This document shows positions 5,656 through 14,800 of a stretch of DNA of 30,456 nt, one piece after another. Under the pieces are notes generated by a model, which had not been told where the DNA came from, did no database searches, and saw only the letters and a list, made by a program, of their open reading frames with translations. The DNA comes from a virus: positions 1 through 30,456 of IMG/VR virus record IMGVR_UViG_3300030102_000212; one strand, 5' to 3'. The position numbers were made by a program, and so were the translations under genes. Within the stretch, counting starts at the first letter, position 1; every line of letters starts with the position of its first letter.

Positions 5656-7877
5656 TGATAGGTATGGAGAGTGAAGATTTTAGCGGCATGGGTCTGGGGT
5701 CGTTTGATGCGTTTGCACCTACCTCAGCACAAATGCAGAGGCGACTGGGCACCGTTGGGGTACCGAGTTACACTCCTCCTAGACCTGCGAGTGTAGCGCC
5801 ATCTACGCGCATATCACCCACAACATCAAACCCTGCACCAGTAACAATGCCAACCAGCATGGGTCAGCCTAATACTACAGCCACAGCGCCTAAACCAGTA
5901 ACACAGCCAAAAAGGTCAACAGCATTACAGAAGCGGCTAGACGAGATTGAGGCAGAAGTAGCGCGTAAGCGCCAAGCAGAGATAGCTAAAGGGCCAAGGG
6001 TGGTCGATAATTTAAGAAATACGACGCCGAACATGACTGAGTTTAGAAAGGCGCTACGTACAGGCTATACGGGGGATAATGTTGACCGTGTAGACGATTT
6101 CTACAATATGACTTTCCTAGACGTAATGCACGACCCAGAAGGCGGCAATATATATCTTCCAGATGCTACGGACTTCGCAGAGAAGGGTGCAATGGGCATC
6201 CCACTGACCAAAGAAGAGCAGATGCTCAACATTTCCAGCAGGGCGTACTTTGGGCAGGATGGCCTGCCGGGGTATGAAACAACCCGTTTCTATGAACCTC
6301 CTTCAGAAAAAGACTATACGGATGCGCGTAAAGCCGAGGTAAGTGCGATAACTGGAACTATAGGAGATGCGACCAGTACAGGGCAGATAGTAGACACGTT
6401 ATCTAGTTACTACGGCGCTGATGTAAAGCCTATTAAAGAAACTAGGTCGTTTACGGGGGATATAGAGGGCTACACAAGCACTTCTCCAGAACTAATGGCA
6501 GAGTTTCAGTCGGTCATCAGACCGTTGATGGAAGAAAAAGTCGCGTACGGTATGAGTGTGGGTAAAAAGGACTACCACGAAACCATACTAGATGCCTACA
6601 ACAACGATCCCGTTATCCGTTCTGTATACGACAAGTACGGAGTAAAACCTACACGAACAAACGCAAGAGGGTCTGAGTACATATATGACCCATTGGGTTA
6701 CAGGGATTCCAGAGTAATTAAAAGAAGCCCTGCGCTCGGTAATGCTATAAAAATGGCAGCTACCCTAGCGTTTACCGCTGGTGCAGGTGGGGCATTAGCC
6801 GGTACGGCAGCATTTGGTGGAGGCACGTCCGCATTGGGTACAGCAGCGGCAAAAGGGCTAACATCTGCCGCTGTAACTGCCGCTACAGGTGGTGAGGGGA
6901 GTGACATTCTAAAGGCTGGGCTACTGGGCGGTGCAGGAGCTTACGGGCAAGAATTAGCTAAGGCCGCAGAAGCAGCAGACCTCGCCGCAGCCGCTGGCGC
7001 AATGACAGCCGAGTCTCCTCAACTTATAAAAGCTGCGGAACTAGCCAGAAAAACCTCGGATACCTTCAATAAAGTAGCCAAAACAGCCAAGTTTGTAGAT
7101 GCTGCTATAGACGGAGATATAGCTGGCGCTGCGGTTGCTGCGTTTGGCCCTAGATTCACCAAAACAGCAATGGACAAAGTTGGTTTAGACGAGAAGTTTT
7201 TAGACAGATACAACATAAACCAAGATGATGCTGTTGCAGGACTTGTTAAAACTCAGCTTGAACTAACAAAGGGCACCGATTTTGGCGATGCTGTAGCTAG
7301 AGGCTTTGGTAAATACATCACGGAAGGTGGAGCGTTAGCGCCTAATAACGTAAAAACACCTGAGTTTATCCAAATGATAGGTGACGCAATAAAGGCAACT
7401 GGGAGTATGTTTGACGACGTACTATTGCAGCCCATAAAGGGTGTTGTAGAGCCGGTAATAGATGTTGCAAGGGACATAGGTAGCGCAGCAGACGATGCGT
7501 TCATACAGCCTATTCGAGAAGGACTTAAAGTTGTAGACGACGAGGCAATACAGCCTATAAAGGAAGGGTTTGAAACAGTATATGAGTCGATACCAAATTT
7601 AGGTGTGGATTTATCAAATCTGCCAGATGTAAATTTACCTGCATCTACACAAACAGCATCAACATCGTCAACGCCATCAACAAGACGTTCAGCACCTCGT
7701 ATAATTCAAGAACGCACTGCGGATATAGTTGACCTTGGCGAAGAGCGATATAGGAAAGTAGACCCTGTGGCCGCATACCTAGCTAGCATTACAGGTAGTG
7801 GCATGGCAAACGGTGGTGCAGTCAGAAGTTCTTATGGTAATCTTGACGAGCTACTACGTATAGTTGAGGGCAAGTGA
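5655..7877 (+). CDS. Putative internal/ejection virion protein (740 residues)
   Basis: A 740-residue protein without an enzymatic motif. Residues 1-95 are Pro/Thr/Ser-rich and look disordered. A globular, charged middle follows, then a strikingly Ala/Gly-rich hydrophobic stretch (about 360-450, including TLAFTAGAGGALAGTAAFGG) that could insert into or cross membranes. Residues about 590-650 carry three related QPIK/QPIREG segments, and the C-terminus contains MANGGAV, a motif shared with neighbouring proteins. Hydrophobic glycine-zipper stretches in large phage proteins are typical of components ejected with the DNA. Structural or ejection function is inferred from this and from its place between structural genes. 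Confidence 0.6.
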   Translation: MIGMESEDFSGMGLGSFDAFAPTSAQMQRRLGTVGVPSYTPPRPASVAPSTRISPTTSNPAPVTMPTSMGQPNTTATAPKPVTQPKRSTALQKRLDEIEAEVARKRQAEIAKGPRVVDNLRNTTPNMTEFRKALRTGYTGDNVDRVDDFYNMTFLDVMHDPEGGNIYLPDATDFAEKGAMGIPLTKEEQMLNISSRAYFGQDGLPGYETTRFYEPPSEKDYTDARKAEVSAITGTIGDATSTGQIVDTLSSYYGADVKPIKETRSFTGDIEGYTSTSPELMAEFQSVIRPLMEEKVAYGMSVGKKDYHETILDAYNNDPVIRSVYDKYGVKPTRTNARGSEYIYDPLGYRDSRVIKRSPALGNAIKMAATLAFTAGAGGALAGTAAFGGGTSALGTAAAKGLTSAAVTAATGGEGSDILKAGLLGGAGAYGQELAKAAEAADLAAAAGAMTAESPQLIKAAELARKTSDTFNKVAKTAKFVDAAIDGDIAGAAVAAFGPRFTKTAMDKVGLDEKFLDRYNINQDDAVAGLVKTQLELTKGTDFGDAVARGFGKYITEGGALAPNNVKTPEFIQMIGDAIKATGSMFDDVLLQPIKGVVEPVIDVARDIGSAADDAFIQPIREGLKVVDDEAIQPIKEGFETVYESIPNLGVDLSNLPDVNLPASTQTASTSSTPSTRRSAPRIIQERTADIVDLGEERYRKVDPVAAYLASITGSGMANGGAVRSSYGNLDELLRIVEGK

Positions 7878-8779
7878 TGAGCTTTATTGATGACATTCTA
7901 AGGGTAGATAGTCCTGACTATAGTTTTGACACCAAAGCCTATATGGGCGACTTTGATCCGTTAGAAGACAACCTTGCTGACTTTTTTGGTGGCGGTGACC
8001 CTAAGTTTAACGATGATGGCTTCAGCGTAGATTTTCTTGACGCACTATACGGTAGAGGCGGGGATCTATCTGACTACTCTGACAGTTCCATCGACGACTT
8101 TTTTAGTTACCTTACTGATAGCGAAGACAAAGATAAACCTAGTGGTTTTAAGAAGTTACTAAGTCAGTTTTTCCCAGAAAGAAGAGGGTCTGGCGGTGCT
8201 GGTGGGTTACTTGAGTTGCTAGGCCCACTAGCTATATCTAGCTTCCTTAAAGATCGGGGCTTAACGTCACCTAAAATACCTAGTAATGCTTACGAAGGCA
8301 GCATTCCTGAGTATACCGCAGTACGAGAACAAGTTACAGGCAGAGACGATACAAGCCGTCGTCCCGGCAGTGGTGGTAGACGTTATTTCTCTGACACCAT
8401 ATACGCCAAGAAGCCTGAAGGTCAGCAGCCTATGTCTGTTGAAGAAGCTCAAGCTAAAGCTAGAGCACAAGCAGCAGGGTTTATGGGGGGCGGTCAAGTG
8501 CTCGAAGATGGGGGCTACCTGCAAGGCGTTTCTGATGGGCAAGCAGACCTAGTTCCCGCCGATATTGATGGCGTGCAAGAAGCACGATTAAGCCACGGTG
8601 AGTATGTGTTACCTGCCGATTTAGTAGCTATACTAGGTAACGGTAACTCCGATGCAGGTGCCGCAGCGTTGGACGATTTCATGTCCACAGTACGTAAGAA
8701 AGCTACAGGCACACCAAAACAACAGAAAAACATCGACGCAGATCAAGTGCTTGCGATGTTATCCAAGAGGATGTCGTAG
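7877..8779 (+). CDS. Virion-associated protein with GGGQV / GEYVLP motifs
   Basis: A 300-residue acidic protein. The N-terminal 90 residues are rich in Asp, Phe and Gly (several DDFF-like clusters). The middle is Gly/Pro/Ser-rich. The C-terminal third contains MGGGQVLEDGG and, about 35 residues on, ARLSHGEYVLPADLVAILGN, a motif combination widespread in marine phage virion and tape-measure-like proteins, whose biochemical meaning is unknown to me. ATG at 7877 (TGATG overlap) is preferred to the GTG one codon earlier. Co-located with other GG-x-V proteins, so probably an internal virion protein. Confidence 0.6.
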   Translation: MSFIDDILRVDSPDYSFDTKAYMGDFDPLEDNLADFFGGGDPKFNDDGFSVDFLDALYGRGGDLSDYSDSSIDDFFSYLTDSEDKDKPSGFKKLLSQFFPERRGSGGAGGLLELLGPLAISSFLKDRGLTSPKIPSNAYEGSIPEYTAVREQVTGRDDTSRRPGSGGRRYFSDTIYAKKPEGQQPMSVEEAQAKARAQAAGFMGGGQVLEDGGYLQGVSDGQADLVPADIDGVQEARLSHGEYVLPADLVAILGNGNSDAGAAALDDFMSTVRKKATGTPKQQKNIDADQVLAMLSKRMS

Positions 8780-8782
8780 ACC

Positions 8783-10018
8783 ATGAGCAACGGCGATACA
8801 GTAGGACAAGAATCGGGTATATCAGACGGACTAACTAAGTTCGCTGGCCCTTATGTCGCAGAAATGCTTGGTAAAGCACAAGCACTCGCTGATACACCTT
8901 ATCAAGCCTACACCGGCCCACTTACTGCTGGTGCTAGCGGTTTACAAGATCAGGCTTTTGCGGGTTACGCTGGTTTAGATCCCAGCCAACAAACTGGCAT
9001 AGGCTCTTTTGCTGGTGATATGACTGCCGGTGGTACGTTTGGTTTTGGTAGCGCAGCAGGACAAGGTTACGAAGCAGGGTTTACTCCCGGTTCTTATGAT
9101 CTGTCCGGTATGCAGCAAGGTACGTTCCAAAACACATACAACCCTACAGCTTTTACAGCGGGCGCTGCACAACAGTATATGAACCCCTATTTGCAAGCTG
9201 CATTAGAGCCACAACTACGTGAAGCCTCTAGGCAGTCAGAAATACAACGTATTGCAGACAGAGGTCGATTGTCTCGTGCAGGTGCTTTTGGCGGTTCACG
9301 TCAAGCTATTATGGAAGCAGAGAGTGGACGTAATTTAGGGCAGCAACTTGCCGATATAACTGGTAGAGGATACTCCGAAGCCTTTGGGCAAGCACAACAG
9401 CAGTTTAACACTGAACAACAGCGAGCTATGGCTAACCGCGATGCTCTCATGGCGCAGTTTAATGAAGAAGAGCGTATGCGCCAGCGTATCGCTGAAGTCG
9501 GCGTAGATCAGTTTAACAGGGAGCAAGAAGCACAACGTCAAGCAGAAGAAGCGCGACGTACCCAGTTTAATACTGAGGCTGACCGCCTATCTGCTTTTGA
9601 CGAACGCCGTAGACTACAGTCAAACGAAGAAGCTCGACGTGAAATAGAACGTCAAGAGCGAGAACGTGAGCAGTTTAACGAGCAAGAACGTCGTAGAATT
9701 GCGGCAGAAGAAGCTGACCGGCGCTACGGTTTAAGCGCACTACGTGATATGCGTGCTGCCGGACAAGAACAGCGTGATATTGAGCAAGAAGGCATCACTG
9801 CTGACTACTTACAGTACCAGCAAGAACAAAAGTATCCATACGAACAGCTACAGTTTATGCAATCTATGTTAGATGGGTTACCAATATCAACTTCGTCTAG
9901 GTCATTTGTAGAGCCGTCTTCTTTAGATGAATTGACTTCTGGGACGGGCGATGTCTTGGCATACCTTGCAAGATTATTGGGCGGCGGTAGTGGTGGCGGT
10001 GGCGGCGCTCCAACATAG
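8783..10018 (+). CDS. Virion protein with six-copy 18-residue helical repeat
   Basis: A 411-residue protein. Residues 1-130 are Gly/Ala/Tyr/Phe-rich with low complexity. A conserved-looking segment follows (MNPYLQAALEPQLREASRQ at 133-151, then GAFGGSRQAIMEAESGRNL at 167-185). Residues 207-314 form a long charged helix with QFN recurring at exactly 18-residue spacing (207, 225, 243, 261, 297, with QSN at 279). The C-terminus has YPYEQLQFMQSMLDGLP and a Gly-rich tail. A ribosome site with GAGGA precedes the ATG. Similar proteins occur in marine phages as uncharacterised structural proteins. A rod-like or bundled role in the virion or ejection channel is inferred. Confidence 0.65.
   Translation: MSNGDTVGQESGISDGLTKFAGPYVAEMLGKAQALADTPYQAYTGPLTAGASGLQDQAFAGYAGLDPSQQTGIGSFAGDMTAGGTFGFGSAAGQGYEAGFTPGSYDLSGMQQGTFQNTYNPTAFTAGAAQQYMNPYLQAALEPQLREASRQSEIQRIADRGRLSRAGAFGGSRQAIMEAESGRNLGQQLADITGRGYSEAFGQAQQQFNTEQQRAMANRDALMAQFNEEERMRQRIAEVGVDQFNREQEAQRQAEEARRTQFNTEADRLSAFDERRRLQSNEEARREIERQEREREQFNEQERRRIAAEEADRRYGLSALRDMRAAGQEQRDIEQEGITADYLQYQQEQKYPYEQLQFMQSMLDGLPISTSSRSFVEPSSLDELTSGTGDVLAYLARLLGGGSGGGGGAPT
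9401..9724 (+). repeat. 54-nt in-frame tandem repeat, six copies
   Basis: The triplets for Gln-Phe-Asn (CAGTTTAAC or CAGTTTAAT) start at 9401, 9455, 9509, 9563 and 9671; CAGTCAAAC starts at 9617, completing an exact 54-base register. Between the markers the sequence has diverged but stays rich in Glu, Arg, Gln and Ala codons, so this is an old, protein-level repeat. Eighteen residues equal five turns of an alpha helix, which places every QFN on the same face. Confidence 0.85.
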
Positions 10019-10029
10019 GTAGATAGTTA

Positions 10030-11820
10030 ATGTTAAATAATCCTCTTAGTCAGATTGAACGCACGAAAGACGCTTATATGGGTAGACCCCAAGAGCTACA
10101 AAAACGTGCCAACATGACCAAAGAACTGGTCGATTTGCTTGCCATGCAGCAACTCAAGAAAGACCTTGATGCAGTAAAGCGTAACCAAGCCATGCAAGCG
10201 CAAGGCACCCCTGCGACGATCAAAGAGCAAATGCAGCAGGGGCTTATGGGCGAGTACCGCCAACAAGCTGCCAAAGATATGGGCGTAGGCCCAAGCGAAA
10301 TGGATACTGTAAATCGTGCACGACAGGGTATGCCTCAAGGTGGCCCACGTATGCCACAAGGCGCTCCACAACAGATGCCACAGCAGGCACAAGGTGTTAT
10401 GAGCCAAGCACGCCCAGTGCAGTTAGCTGGCGGCGGTATTGTTGCGTTCGCTAATGGGTCAGAAAATGAAGGGCCGGTAGAAGTCACAGAAGACCAAATA
10501 CAAGCATTGCAACAAAGGCTCGGCAGGACTATAGATCGGAATAGAGCTATAGAGATGATTCGTAGCAACCCAGAGGGCAAGAGCGCCATTGAACGTCTTT
10601 TCTCAGCCCTTGGCCCCGAAGGTTTTACGCCGGAAAGAATCAAAAGAAGGCAAAGAAGCGAGATAGGTGAAGAGCCTAGCGCAGAGATAGATGACGGTGC
10701 AGAAGCAGGACTAGCGAGCACAGCGCAGCCAAACTTGTACCCACCAAAAGATGATTCTTTTGCTCCTACGAATGAAGAAGTAGCGGCACGTCGCGCAAAA
10801 GAAAAAGAAGCTATTATTGCTAGAGCGGTAGAAGAAAAACAAAGCGCAGAAGAAGCGCCACTTTCTGGGTTAGCTGCTATAACAAAAGCGCAGACCGACC
10901 TATTTACTAAAGATATGCCTGAGTTTAAGCCGCCAGCGCCTAGCGAGAAGCTACGCGGTGCTATAGACGAAGGTATAATGTCCCTTGATGACGCTCGTGC
11001 TGAAAGTACGAAACGAGAAGAACGTGCATTAGAGCTTATGGGTATGGGGCCAGATGGCCAGTCTCGTAAAGACTTTGAAGAACAGCTAGCTGGTTTAGCT
11101 GCACTACGAGACAAAAATGCAGAGACACAAAGACGTAGAGATCTCATTGAGTTCTTAGGCGCAGGTTTTAGTCAAGGCGCAGAAAAGTACGTAGAACAAG
11201 AAGATGCTCGCCGTGCCCGTGATGCGAAGTACCTTACTGACCGCAAAGCCATACAGAATACACGTATGGAACTACAGAAAGTTGCTGGACAAGAAGCAGT
11301 GGACTCATACGATAACGCCCTACAGTCCTACCTGACCACACGCAGTAACGCTGTAAGAGATCTATCTAACCTAGAAGGCCAAGATAGAGAAGACTACAGA
11401 GCGTCGTACAACGCGGGCATGAACAATAGACAGATGCAAGCGGACATACTTGCTTCTTTATCTGCTAACGAACAGAACGCGCTATCTAGGATCATATCGG
11501 GGCGTAACGCTGATGCAAACATACTTCAGGTGGCATTTGCCGGACTTGATAAACAACAAGCTGCTATAGAAAGTGCGAAGCTGACTGAGATACAACGAAT
11601 AGTGGGGCCAGAAATAGCACAAACAGTAGCACTCAACGGTACCTTGACCGACGAAGAGAATGCCGCATACGCTGCGGCACAGGTGAAAGTACAGCAGCAA
11701 TTTGCTGAAAGAGAAGCCGCGATAGCAACCCTACGTGAAGACGCACTAAAAAAAGTTAGCCAGTCAGTAACAGGAGAAGAAGTACGCGGTTCTTCTGATT
11801 TTGACAAGTATCAAGATTAA
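10030..11820 (+). CDS. Putative internal virion protein with GGGIVAFANG motif
   Basis: A 596-residue, largely helical and charged protein with no enzymatic signature. Residues 1-95 form a charged helix. Residues about 97-130 are a Met/Pro/Gln-rich low-complexity stretch (repeated MPQGG, MPQGA, MPQQ). QLAGGGIVAFANG follows at about 134-146, a motif frequent in marine phage virion proteins and related to motifs in the two upstream genes. From about 250 onward it is long coiled-coil-like helix. It ends three bases before the giant gene. Likely part of the internal or ejectosome set; function inferred from neighbours and composition. Confidence 0.6.
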   Translation: MLNNPLSQIERTKDAYMGRPQELQKRANMTKELVDLLAMQQLKKDLDAVKRNQAMQAQGTPATIKEQMQQGLMGEYRQQAAKDMGVGPSEMDTVNRARQGMPQGGPRMPQGAPQQMPQQAQGVMSQARPVQLAGGGIVAFANGSENEGPVEVTEDQIQALQQRLGRTIDRNRAIEMIRSNPEGKSAIERLFSALGPEGFTPERIKRRQRSEIGEEPSAEIDDGAEAGLASTAQPNLYPPKDDSFAPTNEEVAARRAKEKEAIIARAVEEKQSAEEAPLSGLAAITKAQTDLFTKDMPEFKPPAPSEKLRGAIDEGIMSLDDARAESTKREERALELMGMGPDGQSRKDFEEQLAGLAALRDKNAETQRRRDLIEFLGAGFSQGAEKYVEQEDARRARDAKYLTDRKAIQNTRMELQKVAGQEAVDSYDNALQSYLTTRSNAVRDLSNLEGQDREDYRASYNAGMNNRQMQADILASLSANEQNALSRIISGRNADANILQVAFAGLDKQQAAIESAKLTEIQRIVGPEIAQTVALNGTLTDEENAAYAAAQVKVQQQFAEREAAIATLREDALKKVSQSVTGEEVRGSSDFDKYQD

Positions 11821-11822
11821 TA

Positions 11823-14800
11823 ATGCCCACACTACAGCAAGCGCGTAGAGCTATAGCAAATGCAGAAGCGGCGGGGGATTTCGCAGCGGCTAACCGTATG
11901 CGCCAAGCTATTAAGGCGGCTGAAGCACCCACTGACTCCTATGACCAACGTGTAGCTCGCCGTGCTGAAGAGATAAGGCGACGAGCAAGGGATATACCTG
12001 TACCCGTATCTACACCCGAAGAAACCGGCATATTTGAGGACATCACCTCTGGATTCGGTGCAGGTGTTGTTGGTGTAGGTGAAATGGCTGCACTTGGTCT
12101 TGCTGCTCCCCTAGAAGAAGAAAGTGAGCTTGCTGCACGGGATAAGATACAGTCTATTGCCGAGTCTTTTCGTCCTGAAGGCGGTGATCCCGATTCTATC
12201 TCCTACAAACTAAGTTCTGCGCTTGGTTCTATTGCTGGCCTTGCTGCTGTTCCCGCTGCCGCAGCATTTACCCCTGTAGGCACTGCTGGTGCTTTGGGTC
12301 TGGGTGCGTTAGCCGCTGGCGCTGCCGGTACTGGTGAAGCAAGTGAGCGTGCCCGCGCTGCTGGTGCCACTGAAGAAGAACGTGGAGATGCGGCACTCCG
12401 TGGTACCTTTATTGGTCTACTTGACGTAGTGCCTATTGCACGGATATTACCTACCAGCAAGCTACCTGAACTTGCAAAACTTCTTGAGAAGATACCGCCA
12501 GAAAAGGTAGAGACTTTTGGCGAACGTATCGCAAGCGCAGGCATAACAGGCACCGCAGAAGGCGTGCAAGAAGCTGCATCCGCTTTCTTACAAAACCTCA
12601 ACGAGCGCGAATATAACGCCGCTGCCGAAGTGTTTGGTGCTTCAGACTTAGAGGAAGGTGCATTAGGTGCCGGTGCTGGTGCTATCTTGCAAGGCTTTGT
12701 TGATTTGTTTGCCCCACGTCGTGCGAAAGGGCCAGACCCTGTAACTCCGGTTCCTACTGAAAAAACGCCTGTAACAGAAGCAGATGTAGATGCAGAAGCA
12801 GAAGCTGCGGCTGAAGAGGTTACAGATGAGACGCTCGACGCTGATGCAACTTTAGACGACGCTCCAAGAACCCTCGCTGAAATACGCACTGAATTAGGGG
12901 AAGGACTACCTGTAGACGCGGACGGAGTATTAGATACCGACAATTTCACAGATGAACAAATAGCTACGTACGTGGCACGGGTTAAAAAACTCAGCCCAGA
13001 AGAGCTTGCCGTACTACGAGGTGACGAGACAACGGCGGTAACAGAAGACACTGGCGAAGCAGAACTCACCGAAGAACAAGTTGCCGCTAGAATAGAAGCT
13101 GGCGAAGAGCAGGGTGCGGTAACTACTGTAACTAAGGGTGGTGAGACAACTACAACAGTACAGCCCATAGAACAACTTAGAGGGAAGGTAGATGAACAAG
13201 GTGATACAGATACCGATGCCGAAGGAGAATCTGTCGCAGCAGGAGGTGGAACAGGCTTTGCAGTTGATCCATCAGGCTTGGATGACGCTACAGGAGGTAA
13301 AGATCCCGTGGCAGTTGCGGGCGCTGACGGAAGAACAGTGGACGATGTTGGAAGAGACACTGGAAGAGCTGATGTCGGAGAAAGAGGACAGCTTGTTGCA
13401 TTAGAAGAACTGGACACGCGACTTACGGAAGCAAAAGAAGGACTAAAGAAGGCAACAGACCAGACTCCTTCTAAGGCCAACATACGTTATGCGTTGAAGT
13501 TCGCAAACGATATAAGACCTGAAAATGAACGGGCCAGCAACGCTGAGTTAAAGGTAGAAACAGATGCAGAATTCAAGGCGCAGAATACACAATACAAAGC
13601 TAACGTAGCTGCTGCACAAGCGGAAGTAGATAGGCTCCAAGAAGAAAGGAGAAACATACTTACAGAGTTCGACTCTCCCGTACAAAAAGCAGAATCTAGT
13701 CTTATAGAAGCTAGAGGCACAGAGGCAGAACCAGAAGCAGTAGAAGGGTTTAACCGTGCGTACGAAGAAGTCTACGGTACCCCTGAAGAAGTTAGTAAGC
13801 GAGAGTTCATAGGCAGAAGCAACCAGACAAAGGCTGTGCCACTACCTGAACAAGACCAACAAGCCATACAGCAGTTCCTTACGCAGTACGATGCGCTATC
13901 TAAAACAGCTCAGCGTGATGCACCAACAGAAGTTAAGGCTGTAGCTGACTACTTGAAGCTAGGCGAAGCAACGGGTGACCCCGCCAAAGGACTTACGTTT
14001 GCCGCTTACGATGTATCTACTGGTGCAGATAAAGTACGGCAAGTCTCACGAAAAGACGCTAGAGAAGCTCCAGATACACCAATACCACTTGATGAAGCTG
14101 CTTTAACTGCGGGTATGGGGCGTAAAAAAGGGCAAGCGGTGCTTGATTGGGCTAACGCTAACCTATCACCTACCGCACAGGCCCGTATTGAAGAGACTGC
14201 ACAAGAAGCGCAAACAGCAGAGTTTGAGTTAGGTGTAGGGCAGCGAAGGAGAGAGGCCGCAAAGGATAGGGAACTGCTTGAGCGTGCACAGCGTAAAAAA
14301 GCAGCGAGTAAGCCGCTAACGAAAGAAGAGACGGCTAGACTTAAAAAGTTCAGGGCGTCTATAGCAACACCAAGCCCTCGCAAAGAAGTATTAGGTACAG
14401 CCAAAGGTGCGAAAGCAGAAGAGAAAGCTGCAACACTACTACCCGACATTAGGAAACGTGCGCGGGAGGGTGATGTAGCCGCCCAACAGGAGTTAGCGGC
14501 AAGAAAAGCTGATGAAGAAAAAGCACGCGAAGCCGAAACCTATTTGAAGATGGTGCTGCCCAAGAACGCTGCCCTGTCTACCACCCTGCCTATGCCTGAT
14601 ACCGCTACTGCGGCACTACGCAACGGCGATTTGAAGGGTGCACTGGAGGCTATCGCAGCAGATGCGCCTAACCCTGCGGTCAAGCGGTTCGCTAAGAAGT
14701 TAGCCGAGAACGTGGGTACCACCAAGGTATCGCTGGTAGAAGACCTACAGAACGAGGGTGGTGACTTCGCCTATGGCTTGTTTGACCCCAAGACCAACGC

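Noticed and set aside
5822-5960. Pro/Thr/Ser-rich segment in the 740-residue protein considered as a frameshift or non-coding stretch
   Set aside because: The frame stays open with consistent codon use on both sides; it is better explained as a disordered linker.
10335-11147. 270-residue open frame on the - strand within the 596-residue virion gene
   Set aside because: Ser/Arg/Ala-rich shadow of a helical + strand protein; no neighbour on that strand and no recognisable domain.
12203-13483. 426-residue open frame on the - strand inside the giant gene
   Set aside because: It is the mirror of an acidic Glu/Ala/Thr-rich low-complexity part of the + strand protein, giving a Ser/Ala/Pro/Val-rich product without motifs, ribosome site or operon context.
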